Positions 47,216 to 57,093 of a stretch of DNA of 64,000 nucleotides are shown here, piece after piece. Every line of letters starts with the position of its first letter. Within the stretch, counting starts at the first letter, position 1. This DNA comes from Streptomyces echinatus (GTDB lineage: Bacteria; Actinomycetota; Actinomycetes; Streptomycetales; Streptomycetaceae). A program made the position numbers and the translations under genes. Where the stretch lies: positions 106,690-170,689 of the forward strand of contig NZ_JACHJK010000018.1 in the NCBI RefSeq assembly GCF_014203595.1, written 5' to 3'. Below the pieces are notes generated by a model that saw only the letters and a program-made list of their open reading frames with translations, was not told where the DNA came from and did no database searches.

Positions 47216-48671
47216 CCCGAAGGGCTTCCTGAACCACGGCCGTGAGGTCGCCAAGACCCGTCCCGTCGGTGAGCGCGTCAAGGACTGGAACGAGGTCTAC
47301 GTCCCCGGCTCCCTGCTGCCGATCATCAGCAAGCAGGCCAGCCGCTGCATGGACTGCGGCATCCCGTTCTGCCACAACGGCTGTCCGCTGGGGAACCTGA
47401 TCCCCGAGTGGAACGACTACGCCTACCGCGAGGACTGGGCCGCGGCCCAGGAGCGCCTGCACGCGACCAACAACTTCCCGGAGTTCACCGGCCGCCTCTG
47501 CCCGGCCCCCTGCGAGTCGGCGTGCGTGCTGGGCATCAACCAGCCGCCGGTCACCATCAAGAACGTCGAGGTCTCGATCATCGACAAGGCGTGGGAGACC
47601 GGGGACGTCGCCCCGCAGATCCCCGAGCGCCTGTCCGGCAAGACCGTCGCCGTCATCGGTTCGGGCCCGGCGGGCCTCGCCGCCGCCCAGCAGCTGACCC
47701 GGGCCGGCCACACGGTCGCCGTCTACGAGCGCGCGGACCGCGTCGGAGGCCTCCTCCGGTACGGCATCCCCGAGTTCAAGATGGAGAAGCGGCACATCAA
47801 CCGCCGTATCGAGCAGATGCGCGCGGAGGGCACCCGCTTCCGCACCGGTGTGGAGATCGGCCGCGACCTCAACGCCCGCGACCTGAAGAAGCGGTACGAC
47901 GCGATCGTGATCGCCGCCGGCGCCACGACCGCCCGCGACCTGCCGGTGCCCGGCCGCGAGCTCAAGGGCGTCTACCAGGCGATGGAGTACCTGCCCCTGG
48001 CGAACAAGGTCCAGGAGGGCGACTACGTCACCACGCCGATCTCGGCCGAGGGCAAGCACGTCGTCGTCATCGGCGGCGGCGACACCGGCGCCGACTGCGT
48101 GGGCACCGCCCACCGGCAGGGCGCGGCCTCCGTCACCCAGCTGGAGATCATGCCCCGCCCGAACGACGAGCGGCACGCGACCGGCCAGCCCTGGCCGACC
48201 TTCCCGGTCCTCTACAAGGTCACCTCGGCCCACGAGGAGGGCGGCGAGCGGATCTACTCCGCCTCCACCACCCACTTCGAGGGCGACGAGGACGGCAACG
48301 TCCAGTGGCTGCACCTGGCCGAGGTGGAGTTCGTCGACGGCAAGCTGACCTCGAAGCCGGGCACCGAGCGCAAGATCCCGGCGCAGCTGGTGACCCTCGC
48401 GATGGGCTTCACCGGCACCGACCGGGAGAACGGCCTGGTGGAGCAGTTTGGTCTGGACCTCGACGAGCGCGGTAACATCGCCCGCGACGCAGACTTCCAG
48501 ACCAACGTGCCGGGTGTGTTCGTCGCCGGTGACGCCGGCCGCGGCCAGTCCCTCATCGTGTGGGCGATCGCGGAGGGCCGCTCGGCCGCCCGCGGAGTCG
48601 ACCGCCACCTGACCGGTGCCAGCGATCTGCCGGCCCCGATCCGCCCCACGGACCGCGCCCTGGCGGTCTGA
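47208..48671 (+). CDS. gltD: Glutamate synthase small subunit
   Basis: GltD passes electrons from NADPH through FAD and 4Fe-4S clusters to GltB. In the 487-residue protein, N-terminal cysteine clusters lie in CMDCGIPFCHNGCPLGN and CPAPCESACVLGIN. The FAD-binding GSGPAGLAAAQQL and the NADPH-binding GGGDTGADCVGTA follow. The C-terminal FAD motif is GVFVAGDAGRGQSLIVWA. The start overlaps the gltB stop by 8 bp. A 14-bp-stem hairpin lies 43 bp after the stop. Confidence 0.97.
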
Positions 48672-48713
48672 CGGCACCCCGAGAACGTCCCGTACAACGG
48701 CGTACGGAACACT

Positions 48714-48758
48714 GACGACGCCTGCCCCGTCCCCGACCGGACCCGGGCAGGCGTCGTC
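48714..48758 (+). terminator. Hairpin terminator after gltBD
   Basis: The perfect 14-bp arms GACGACGCCTGCCC and GGGCAGGCGTCGTC have a 17-nt loop, between the gltD stop and the VWA gene. Confidence 0.7.
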
Positions 48759-48784
48759 GCATGTCCGCACGCCGAGGGGGAGCC

Positions 48785-49510
48785 ATGGCCGCGATCAGTC
48801 TGCGCAAGGTGGAGGAGACCGCGCCCGCCCTCGTCGGCGCCTACCGGTCGGCCGGGGTGTCGCTCACCAAGCACGGCCTGGACGGAGTGCGCGCCGCCGT
48901 CTACCTCGTCGTCGACTACTCGGGCTCGATGAAGCCCTACTACCAGGACGGCAGCGTGCAGGCCCTCGCCGACCGGGTCCTGGGGCTGTCGGCGCACCTG
49001 GACGACGACGGGCGCGTGCCCGTGGTGTTCTTCTCCACGGACGTCGACGCGGTCACCGACATCGCCCTCGCCGGGCACCGGGGCCGGATCGAGCGGATCG
49101 CGGCGGGTCTCGGCCACATGGGCAGGACCAGCTACCACCTGGCGATGGACGCCGTCATCGACCACTACCTGGACAGCGGGGCCACCGCCCCCGCCCTGGT
49201 CGTCTTCCAGACCGACGGCGGCCCGATCAACAAGCTCGCCGCCGAGCGCTATCTGTGCAAGGCCGCCCGGCTGCCGCTGTTCTGGCAGTTCGTCGGGTTC
49301 GGAGATCCGGGCAGCCGGCAGTTCGAGTTCCTGCGGAAACTGGACGAGCTGGCGGTGCCCGGCAAGCGGGCCGTGGACAACGCGGGGTTCTTCCACGCGG
49401 GCCGGGACCCCCGGCAGGTCTCCGACGCCGAACTGTACGACCGGCTCGTCGGCGAGTTCCCCAAGTGGCTGTCGGCCGCGCGGGCCCTGGGGATCGTACG
49501 GCCCTTCTGA
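48785..49510 (+). CDS. VWA-domain protein (TerF-like)
   Basis: The 241-residue protein is a single von Willebrand A domain. The metal-ion-dependent adhesion site is DYSGSM, with later elements MGRTSYHLAM and FQTDGGPINK. The C-terminal ending FFHAGRDPRQVSDAELYDRL, then GEFPKWL, is typical of the tellurite-resistance (Ter) VWA proteins in actinobacteria. No signal peptide is present, so it is cytoplasmic. GAGGGGGAG lies just before the ATG at 48785; an upstream ATG at 48761 would add eight residues. Its role is unknown. It is separated from gltBD by a terminator. Confidence 0.82.
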   Translation: MAAISLRKVEETAPALVGAYRSAGVSLTKHGLDGVRAAVYLVVDYSGSMKPYYQDGSVQALADRVLGLSAHLDDDGRVPVVFFSTDVDAVTDIALAGHRGRIERIAAGLGHMGRTSYHLAMDAVIDHYLDSGATAPALVVFQTDGGPINKLAAERYLCKAARLPLFWQFVGFGDPGSRQFEFLRKLDELAVPGKRAVDNAGFFHAGRDPRQVSDAELYDRLVGEFPKWLSAARALGIVRPF

Positions 49511-49544
49511 CCCCGGCCCGGCGGTCGGGCCGTGCGGCCGGGGT
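49510..49544. terminator. Hairpin between the convergent VWA and acyl-CoA dehydrogenase genes
   Basis: ACCCCGGCC (49510-49518) pairs with GGCCGGGGT (49536-49544) across a 17-nt loop. It starts at the last base of the VWA stop codon and could serve both strands. Confidence 0.45.
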
Positions 49545-49616
49545 GCAGCCCGCCGGCCGCTCGAACTGTTCCCCGGTGAGGGCGAGTCGCCTCCCTGGCC
49601 CGGTGCCGGCCGCCCC

Positions 49617-50570
49617 CTAGAGCCCCTCCGTCAGCACCAGCTCCCGGCACTCCTCCGGCGTCCCCCACGCCGAGTGCAGCGCCCGTGCCCTGGTCAGCCA
49701 CAGGGACAGGCCGTACTCCGCCGTGTACCCGATCGCGCCGTGCAGGTGCAGTGCCGTACGGGCCGTACGGTACGCCGCCTCGCACGCCGTGAGCTTGGCC
49801 GCGGCCACCTCCGCCGGGCGCAGGGACACCGCCGCTCCGAAGAGCAGCGGGCGGGCGAACTCCAGGGCCGTCTTCGCGTCGGCCAGGCGGTGCTTGACCG
49901 CCTGGAAGGAGCCGACGGGAACCCCGAACTGGGTGCGCTGCCGTACGTGGGCGACGGTGCGGTCCAGCAGGGCCAGTCCGACGCCGAGGGCCTGGGCGGC
50001 GGTGGCCAGCCGAATCCAGGTGAGCGCCCGGTCGTACGGCGCGGCCGGGGCGAGGAGTTCGCCGCCGGGGGCGAGCGGGGTCAGCCGGCGGGCGGGATCC
50101 AGCGAGCGGCGCACCGGTCCGGGGGCCGCCGTGGACAGGTACAGGCCGTCGGGCGCCGGGGCCAGGCGCAGGGAGGCCGCGTCGCCGTCGACGGCGTGAC
50201 CGCCGGGCGCCGCCACCGTCGCCACGTCCTTCCCGGCCGCCAGGCCGGGCAGGAAGCGCCCCGCCAGCGGGGGACCGCCGAGGAGCACGGCCGCCCCGAC
50301 CGTCTCCGCGAGCGGACCGGGCACCGCGTGCCGCCCCAGCTCCACGAAGGCCACCGCCAGTTCCACCGGATGCGGCCCCAGCCCGCCGTACTCCTCCGGC
50401 ACCGCGAGGCCGAACACCCCGGCCTCGGCGATCCGCGACCACAGCGCGCGCCCGCTCGTGTGGTCGCCGCGGCTCCAGTCCCGGACCACCGCCGGGGTGT
50501 CCGCGGCGGTCAGCATCGCGTGCAGCGAGGCGGCGAAGGCGCGCTGGTCGGCGTCGAGGAGGAAGCGCAT
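49617..50570 (-). CDS. ipdE2: Acyl-CoA dehydrogenase, small subunit type (IpdE2/FadE33-like)
   Basis: The 317-residue protein is shorter than a standard acyl-CoA dehydrogenase (~380). It matches the shorter partner of the alpha2-beta2 dehydrogenases used in actinobacterial steroid breakdown. It starts MRFLLDADQRAFAASLHAML, contains WSRIAEAGVFGLAVPEEYGG, and ends with the FAD-domain segments RTQFGVPVGSFQAVKHRLAD and HLHGAIGYTAEYGLSLWL. Its ATG overlaps the stop of the preceding dehydrogenase gene by 1 bp. With that gene it probably makes one enzyme, like mycobacterial IpdE1-IpdE2 acting on a HIP-CoA derivative. The symbol is inferred from cluster content. Confidence 0.75.
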   Translation of the reverse strand: MRFLLDADQRAFAASLHAMLTAADTPAVVRDWSRGDHTSGRALWSRIAEAGVFGLAVPEEYGGLGPHPVELAVAFVELGRHAVPGPLAETVGAAVLLGGPPLAGRFLPGLAAGKDVATVAAPGGHAVDGDAASLRLAPAPDGLYLSTAAPGPVRRSLDPARRLTPLAPGGELLAPAAPYDRALTWIRLATAAQALGVGLALLDRTVAHVRQRTQFGVPVGSFQAVKHRLADAKTALEFARPLLFGAAVSLRPAEVAAAKLTACEAAYRTARTALHLHGAIGYTAEYGLSLWLTRARALHSAWGTPEECRELVLTEGL

Positions 50571-51709
50571 CAGCGGCGTCCCTTCGGCAGGCCGAGCAGC
50601 CGCTCGGCGATGATGTCGCGCTGGATCTCGTTCGTGCCCGCGTAGATGGGCCCGGCGAGGGAGAAGACGTATCCCTCGGCCCAGGCGCCGTCGGCCAGTT
50701 CGCCCTCCAAGCCCAGCAGGTCGAGCGCCGTCTCGTGCAGGGCGAGGTCCAGCTCGGACCAGAACACCTTGTTCATGCTGGACTCCGGGCCGAGCCGGTC
50801 GCCCTCCTGCACCCGGGCGGCGGCGGCATAGGTGAACAGCTGGTAGGCGCGGGCCGCGATCAGGGCGTCCGCCACCCCGGCGCGGGCGTGCCCCGGTGAT
50901 CCCCGGTCCCGCCACAGGTCCCGCAGCCGCGCGGCCGAGGCCAGGAAGCGGCCCGGGGAGCGCAGGGTCAGCCCGCGTTCGTCGGCCGCCGTGGACATCG
51001 CGATCCGCCAGCCCTGCCCCGGCTCGCCGATCACGTCCTCGTCCGGGACGAACACGTCGTCCAGGAACAGCTCCGCGAAGGCCGGCTTGCCGTCCAGCCG
51101 GCCGATCGGGCGGACGGTCACACCGGGTGCCCGCAGGTCGAACATCAGGTACGTGAGCCCCTGGTGCGGCCTGGGGGCGCCGGGGTCGCTGCGGAACAGC
51201 CCGAAGGCGCGGTCCGCGAAGGCTGCCCTGGACGACCAGGTCTTCTGCCCGTCGAGCAGCCAGCCGCCGTCCGTCCGCACCGCCCGGGAGGAGAGCGCGG
51301 CGAGGTCCGAGCCCGCCTCCGGCTCCGACCACGCCTGCGCCCACACCACCTCGCCGGTGGCCATCGGCGGCAGCACGCGCGCGCGTTGCTCCGGCGTGCC
51401 GTACGCGAAGAGGGTCGGCGCGAGCAGGCTGACGCCGTTCTGGCCGACCCGGCCCGGCGCGCCCGCCGCCCAGTACTCCTCCTCGAAGACCAGCCGGCCG
51501 ACGAGCCCCGCGTCCCGGCCGCCGTACCGCTCCGGCCAGGACACCACCGACCAGCGGTCCGCGGCCAGTTCCGCCTCCCACGCACGGTGGGCCGCGAAGC
51601 CCTCCGCCGTCTCCAGGGACGGCAGCGGTGTGCGCGGCACATGCGCGTCCAGCCAGGCCCGGGCCCGCGTGCGGAACTGCTCGTCGGCCGGGGAGTGGGT
51701 CAGGTCCAC
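50570..51709 (-). CDS. ipdE1: Acyl-CoA dehydrogenase, large subunit type (IpdE1/FadE30-like)
   Basis: The 379-residue acyl-CoA dehydrogenase has WAQAWSEPEAGSDLAAL, LDGQKTWSS and the C-terminal IYAGTNEIQRDIIAERLLG. The Glu that serves as catalytic base in medium-chain enzymes (YEGT) is Ala here, so the base must lie elsewhere or in the partner subunit, as in heterotetrameric steroid dehydrogenases. GTG 51709 (MDLTHSP) is chosen, with AAGG 14 nt upstream; the ORF continues in frame into the operator at 51729, which argues against a longer start. It is divergent from ipdF across that operator. The symbol is inferred from context. Confidence 0.78.
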   Translation of the reverse strand: MDLTHSPADEQFRTRARAWLDAHVPRTPLPSLETAEGFAAHRAWEAELAADRWSVVSWPERYGGRDAGLVGRLVFEEEYWAAGAPGRVGQNGVSLLAPTLFAYGTPEQRARVLPPMATGEVVWAQAWSEPEAGSDLAALSSRAVRTDGGWLLDGQKTWSSRAAFADRAFGLFRSDPGAPRPHQGLTYLMFDLRAPGVTVRPIGRLDGKPAFAELFLDDVFVPDEDVIGEPGQGWRIAMSTAADERGLTLRSPGRFLASAARLRDLWRDRGSPGHARAGVADALIAARAYQLFTYAAAARVQEGDRLGPESSMNKVFWSELDLALHETALDLLGLEGELADGAWAEGYVFSLAGPIYAGTNEIQRDIIAERLLGLPKGRR

Positions 51710-51728
51710 GGTGACGTCACCGTCCTTC

Positions 51729-51748
51729 CCTAACAAGTGTTTGGTAGG
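51729..51748. promoter_or_regulatory. KstR2-type operator between ipdE1 and ipdF (site A)
   Basis: CCTAACAAGTGTTTGGTAGG is a pseudo-palindrome. Its core AACAAGTGTTTGGT fits the mycobacterial KstR2 motif AnCAAGnnCTTGnT (recalled) at 9 of 10 defined bases. It shares 17 of 20 positions with the reverse complement of site B at 57857. It sits immediately upstream of the ipdF -10 and 19 bp from the ipdE1 start, so one bound repressor could block both promoters. Confidence 0.8.
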
Positions 51749-51749
51749 T

Positions 51750-51755
51750 TAGCGT
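51750..51755 (+). promoter_or_regulatory. Candidate -10 (TAGCGT) for a leaderless ipdF transcript
   Basis: TAGCGT lies 6 nt before the ipdF ATG at 51762 and directly abuts the operator. There is no Shine-Dalgarno sequence. Confidence 0.45.
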
Positions 51756-51761
51756 GGTCGC

Positions 51762-52547
51762 ATGACAGACGTCGAGAGCCCGGCCTACGTCCCCGGGCAC
51801 GGACTGCTGCGCGGGCGCACCGCCGTCGTCACCGCGGCGGCCGGCACCGGCATCGGCGGAGCCACCGCGCGCCGCCTCCTGGAAGAGGGCGCACGGGTGC
51901 TGATCAGCGACGCCCACCCGCGCCGGCTGAAGGAGCACGAGGCCGCACTGGGGCGGGAGTTCCCCGGCGCGGTCACCGCGGTGCCGTGCGACGTCACCGA
52001 CGAGACCCAGGTGCGGGCGCTGTTCGACGCGGCCGCGGCCACGCACGGACGGCTGGACATCGTCGTCAACAACGCCGGCCTCGGCGGCACTTCCACCCTC
52101 GTCGACATGACGGACGAACAGTGGACCCGCGTCCTGGACGTCACCCTGAACGGCACCTTCCGCTGCACCCGGGCCGCCCTGCGCGCCATGCGCGGGACCG
52201 GCGGCGGGGTGATCGTGAACAACGCCTCCGTCGTCGGCTGGCGCGCCCAGGCCGGACAGGCCCACTACGCCGCCGCCAAGGCCGGTGTGATGGCGCTGAC
52301 CCGGTGCGCGGCGATCGAGGCCGCCGCGTTCGGCGTACGCATCAACGCGGTCGCCCCCAGCCTGGTGACCCACCCCCACCTGGAGAAGGTCACCTCCGCC
52401 GGCCTGCTCGCCGAGCTGACCGAGCGGGAGGCCTTCGGGCGGTCCGCGCTGCCCTGGGAGGTGGCCAACGTGATCGTCTTCCTCGCCTCCGGCTACTCCT
52501 CCTACATGACCGGCGAGGTCGTCGCCGTCAGCAGCCGGCACCCGTGA
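51762..52547 (+). CDS. ipdF: SDR oxidoreductase, IpdF-like (HIP-CoA 5-keto reductase)
   Basis: The 261-residue short-chain dehydrogenase has an unusual cofactor loop AAAGTGIGGATARR preceded by GHGLLRGRTAVVT, which closely resembles mycobacterial IpdF as I remember it. NNAGLGG, NNASVVGW and the catalytic HYAAAKAG follow. IpdF interconverts the 5-keto and 5-hydroxy forms of HIP-CoA in steroid ring C/D degradation. It is the first gene of an operon with the TetR regulator (26 bp) and the thiolase. Steroid function is inferred from similarity and context. Confidence 0.85.
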   Translation: MTDVESPAYVPGHGLLRGRTAVVTAAAGTGIGGATARRLLEEGARVLISDAHPRRLKEHEAALGREFPGAVTAVPCDVTDETQVRALFDAAAATHGRLDIVVNNAGLGGTSTLVDMTDEQWTRVLDVTLNGTFRCTRAALRAMRGTGGGVIVNNASVVGWRAQAGQAHYAAAKAGVMALTRCAAIEAAAFGVRINAVAPSLVTHPHLEKVTSAGLLAELTEREAFGRSALPWEVANVIVFLASGYSSYMTGEVVAVSSRHP

Positions 52548-52573
52548 GGACCGGAGCAGACCACAATGGGTGC

Positions 52574-53185
52574 GTGCCGACCAAGAAGAAGCCCCAGGTG
52601 ACCGCGGCAGCGGCCCGGCGCGGCGAGCTCCTCAGCACCGCTGCCGAGGTCTTCGCCGAGCATGGCTACAACGCCACCACCGTCCGCAGGATCGCCGACC
52701 ACGCCGGGATGCTCGCGGGCAGCCTCTACTACCACTTCGACTCCAAGGAGTCGATGCTCGAGGAGATCCTGCGGACCTTCCTCGACGAGCTGTGGGACGG
52801 CTACGACACCGTCCTCGCCTCCGGACTCGGGCCCCGCGAGACGCTGGAGGCCCTGGTCACCGAGTCCTTCCGGGAGATCGACCGGCACCGCGCCGCCGTC
52901 GCGATCTACCAGAAGGAGAGCAGACAGCTCGTCGCCCAGGACCGGTTCGCCTTCCTCGCCGAGTCCCAGCGCCGGTTCGAGGAGGCGTGGCTCAGCACAC
53001 TGGAACGCGGGGTCGCCGACCGGGTCTTCCGCGCGGACCTGGACATACGGCTCACCTACCGGTTCGTACGGGACACCGTGTGGGTCGCCGCCTCCTGGTA
53101 CCGGCCCGGCGGCCGGCACAGCCCCGAGGAGATCGCCCGGCAGTACCTGTCGATGGTGCTGGACGGGATCGCCGTACGCGCATAG
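52574..53185 (+). CDS. kstR2: TetR-family repressor, KstR2-like
   Basis: The 203-residue protein has an N-terminal HTH (RRGELLSTAAEVFAEHG, TTVRRIADHAGMLAGSLYYHF, SKESMLEEIL). The C-terminal ligand domain includes AVAIYQKESRQL, RFVRDTVWVAASWYRPGG and IARQYLSMVLDGI. These features strongly resemble mycobacterial KstR2, which is released from DNA by HIP-CoA. Matching operators lie at 51729 and 57857. The GTG follows CACAAT by 5 nt, so it may also have its own leaderless promoter. Ligand and regulon are inferred. Confidence 0.85.
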   Translation: MPTKKKPQVTAAAARRGELLSTAAEVFAEHGYNATTVRRIADHAGMLAGSLYYHFDSKESMLEEILRTFLDELWDGYDTVLASGLGPRETLEALVTESFREIDRHRAAVAIYQKESRQLVAQDRFAFLAESQRRFEEAWLSTLERGVADRVFRADLDIRLTYRFVRDTVWVAASWYRPGGRHSPEEIARQYLSMVLDGIAVRA

Positions 53186-53208
53186 CCCTTTCCTGTGAGG
53201 GAGTTGCC

Positions 53209-54366
<1,158 letters not shown>

Positions 54367-54440
54367 GGACAGCCCGGGACACCGCCCCCGAACCCGCGCG
54401 CCGAGGGGGCCGCCCGGACCGCCGACGCGAACCCCGGGGC

Positions 54441-55508
54441 TCAGGAGCGCATCGGAGCACCCCCCGCCCGCAGCGCACCGATGACCTCCCCGGCCTGCGC
54501 CATCACCCGCTCCACCAGCTCCGCGCACGACGGCAGGTCGTCGATCACCCCGGCGACCTGCCCGGCCGCCATCACGCCGAGGTCCGTACGCCCGTCCACC
54601 ATCGCCGACCTCAGCAGCATCGGCGTGTTCGCGGCGAGCAGCACCTGACTCCAGGACAGCTCCTTGGCGTGTCTGAGGGCCAGGCCGTCGCGGATCAGCT
54701 GCCGCCGGCCGAGCCCGGACAGCCGCCGGAAGCGGGCCGCCTCCCGGACCGCGCGGCCGAACGCCCGTACGCGGCCCGACCGCTCCAGCGCGTCCACCAG
54801 CTCCGAACGCAGCATCCGGTGCGGCAGCCCGTCCACCGCCCGCGTCACGGTGACGTCCCGGACCGTTGCCGCCAGATACCGGGCCTTCACCGCGTCCGGC
54901 ACCGTCGAGTCGGAGGTGAGGAGGAACCGCGTGCCCATCGCCACCCCGGCCGCCCCGTACGCCAGCGCCGCCACCAGGCCCCGCCCGTCGAAGAAGCCGC
55001 CCGCCGCCACCACCGGTATCCGCACCGCGTCCACCACCTGCGGCAGCAGCACGCTCGTCGCCACCTCACCGGTGTGCCCGCCCCCCTCGCCGCCCTGCAC
55101 GATCACCGCGTCCGCGCCCCAGGCCGCCACCTTCTCGGCATGCCGCCGGGCGCCGACGGACGGGATCACCACCACGCCCCCGGCCTTCAGTTCGGCGATC
55201 AGCTCGGGGGAAGGCGCCAGGGCGAAGGAGGCCACCCGGACGCCCTCCTCCAGCAGGATCCGCACCCGGTCCGCCGCATCGCCCGCGTCGGCCCGGAGAT
55301 TCACCCCGAACGGCGCCCCGGTACGGGACCGCACCTCCCGTATCGCGTCGCGCAGCCGCTCGCGTGTCATCGTCGCCGAGGCCAGGATGCCGAGGGCGCC
55401 GGCCTCCGCCACCGCCGAGACCAGACGCGGTCCGGCCACCCACCCCATCCCCGTCTGCACGACCGGATGGCGGACCCCGACCAGCCGGGTCAGCGCGGTC
55501 TCCATCAT
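54441..55508 (-). CDS. ipdC: Nitronate monooxygenase-family flavoprotein, IpdC-like
   Basis: The 355-residue TIM-barrel flavoprotein has HPVVQTGMGWVAG at the N-terminus, GILASATMT, FGVNLRADAGDAADRV, VASFALAPSPELI, VQGGEGGGHTG and AGGFFDGRG. Recalled mycobacterial IpdC shares nearly all these blocks. IpdC is an NAD(P)H-dependent flavoenzyme of ring C/D degradation, not a true nitronate monooxygenase. ATG 55508 overlaps the ipdB stop by 4 bp. It ends the leftward operon echA20-ipdA-ipdB-ipdC. Confidence 0.88.
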   Translation of the reverse strand: MMETALTRLVGVRHPVVQTGMGWVAGPRLVSAVAEAGALGILASATMTRERLRDAIREVRSRTGAPFGVNLRADAGDAADRVRILLEEGVRVASFALAPSPELIAELKAGGVVVIPSVGARRHAEKVAAWGADAVIVQGGEGGGHTGEVATSVLLPQVVDAVRIPVVAAGGFFDGRGLVAALAYGAAGVAMGTRFLLTSDSTVPDAVKARYLAATVRDVTVTRAVDGLPHRMLRSELVDALERSGRVRAFGRAVREAARFRRLSGLGRRQLIRDGLALRHAKELSWSQVLLAANTPMLLRSAMVDGRTDLGVMAAGQVAGVIDDLPSCAELVERVMAQAGEVIGALRAGGAPMRS

Positions 55509-56245
55509 CCCCCTGCCCCCTCCGGCACCTCGCGCGAGCGCGCCCCGTCCGGGTCCAGCACCTCACGGATCAGCCGCAGCTCCGCCGCCCCGGGCTCCCT
55601 GGTGCACGGCACCTCGTCCGGCACGGCCAGCGGGAACCCCGTCGCCTCCCGCACCTGCTCCACGCTCACCCCCGGATGCACCGAGACCAGCCGCATGGAG
55701 TGGTCCGGGGTCGCGAAGTCGAGCACACCGAGGTCGGTGACGACCCGGACGATGCGGTGGAAGCGCGCCGCGGCGCCCAGCCCGGCCGCCCGGTCGTACC
55801 CCACCCCGCACACCAGGTCCACCCGCTCCACGAACACCCGCCGGGAGTGTCTCGGAACCCAGTAACTCGTCGGGTTGTTCAGTGTGTTCAGCGGAGCCCC
55901 GCGGACCCCGAGCAGCTGTCTGCGGGGGCGCTCCCAGTCGCCGATGCAGGAGATGTTCTGGTTGCCGTACCGGTCGAGCTGGCTCGCGCCCATCATCACG
56001 TGCCGCCGCCCGCCCGCCACCAGCTCCAGGTGCTGCCGGTAGGGCAGCCAGCCCTCCGGGGTGCCGTCCGGGCGGACCAGCAGGGCCTCGCCGTCCGTCA
56101 GCAGCAGGTCCGGCGCGAAGGTGAGCCGGGCCAGCCGCGCGCCCAGCGAGGGGATGAGGCCCATCGGGCTGGCCAGGATCTCCCCCGCCCCGCGCCAGGC
56201 CTCGGCGCAGGCGATCACGCAGTACTCGGCGCGACCGGCCCTCAT
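55505..56245 (-). CDS. ipdB: CoA-transferase-fold beta subunit, IpdB-like (ring C hydrolase)
   Basis: The 246-residue protein has RLTFAPDLLLTDGEALL, RRHVMMGASQLDRYGNQNIS, GVRGAPLNTLNNPTSYWV, RVFVERVDLVCGVGYD and DHSMRLVSVHPGV. All recall mycobacterial IpdB block by block. With IpdA it forms a heteromer built like class I CoA-transferases that hydrolytically opens steroid ring C (COCHEA-CoA). It overlaps ipdA (ATGA) and ipdC (ATGA), fitting equimolar synthesis of the two subunits. Confidence 0.88.
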   Translation of the reverse strand: MRAGRAEYCVIACAEAWRGAGEILASPMGLIPSLGARLARLTFAPDLLLTDGEALLVRPDGTPEGWLPYRQHLELVAGGRRHVMMGASQLDRYGNQNISCIGDWERPRRQLLGVRGAPLNTLNNPTSYWVPRHSRRVFVERVDLVCGVGYDRAAGLGAAARFHRIVRVVTDLGVLDFATPDHSMRLVSVHPGVSVEQVREATGFPLAVPDEVPCTREPGAAELRLIREVLDPDGARSREVPEGAGG

Positions 56246-57093
56246 CGCTCCCGCCCCTTCCGCCATTCCCGGACCGCCGTCCGGTAGCCCGCCTCGTCCC
56301 CGCCGAGGAAGCGGCCGGTGAACTCCGGCCAGGGCGTGGCCGTGTACAGCCGCTGGAACTCCTCGTCCCTGCCGTACTCCGGTGCGCAGGACGTGAAGTG
56401 CGCGCCCTCCGGCGCCTCCACCACCCCGGTCACCGCGAGCCGCTTGAGCAGCAGCGACTGCGGGGCGGCCGCCTTCGTCAGCTCGGCGGTGTCCACGATC
56501 CGTTCGCAGGAGACGTAGGCCGCGTCCGCCGCCTCGCAGAACAGGTCGTCGAAGTACGGGTCCGGACCCAGACACTGTCCGTTGCCCAGCCGGTCGGCCC
56601 GGTTGACGTGCACGAGCGCCGCGTCCAGCCGCAGCGCGGGCATGGCCGTGAACGTCTCCCCGTCCGCGTACGGCGACGTCACCGTGCGCAGCTCCGGGTT
56701 CACCCGCATGACGTCCGAGCCGATCCCCGCCCGCACCGGCAGGAAGGGCAGCCGCTGCGCCGCCGCGCGCAGCCCCCACTGGAACATCCCCTCGTCGACC
56801 TCCGTCAGCTCGAAGCCGCCACGCTCGCGTGCCGCCCGGTAGTGCGGTTCGAGCGGGACGGAGTCCAGGGTGACGAAGGCGGTGACCAGCTTGCGGATCC
56901 GGCCGGCGGCGGCCAGCATGCCGACGTCCGGACCGCCGTACGAGACGACGGTGAGATCGCCGATGCCGGACCGCAGCAGCGCCCGGACCAGCGCCATCGG
57001 CTTGCGGCGGGAGCCCCAGCCGCCGATGCCCAGGGTCATGCCGGAGGCCAGCCGGGAGACCACCTCCTCGGCGGTCATCGTCTTGTCGCCCAT
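56242..57093 (-). CDS. ipdA: CoA-transferase-fold alpha subunit, IpdA-like (ring C hydrolase)
   Basis: The 283-residue protein has GMTLGIGGWGSRRKPMALVR, TVVSYGGPDVGMLAAAG, TEVDEGMFQWGLRAAAQRLP, AMPALRLDAALVHVN and GPDPYFDDLF, matching recalled mycobacterial IpdA. Glu101 in VDEGM probably corresponds to that enzyme's catalytic glutamate. It is the partner of the following ipdB gene. Its ATG directly abuts the echA20 stop with no gap. The steroid role is inferred from family and cluster. Confidence 0.88.
   Translation of the reverse strand: MGDKTMTAEEVVSRLASGMTLGIGGWGSRRKPMALVRALLRSGIGDLTVVSYGGPDVGMLAAAGRIRKLVTAFVTLDSVPLEPHYRAARERGGFELTEVDEGMFQWGLRAAAQRLPFLPVRAGIGSDVMRVNPELRTVTSPYADGETFTAMPALRLDAALVHVNRADRLGNGQCLGPDPYFDDLFCEAADAAYVSCERIVDTAELTKAAAPQSLLLKRLAVTGVVEAPEGAHFTSCAPEYGRDEEFQRLYTATPWPEFTGRFLGGDEAGYRTAVREWRKGRER

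Noticed and set aside
51710..51736. N-terminal extension of ipdE1 from a TTG, including a TTA codon (possible bldA control)
   Set aside because: The extension lies across the operator and has no ribosome-binding site. GTG 51709 starts the conserved region, so the TTA is outside the gene.
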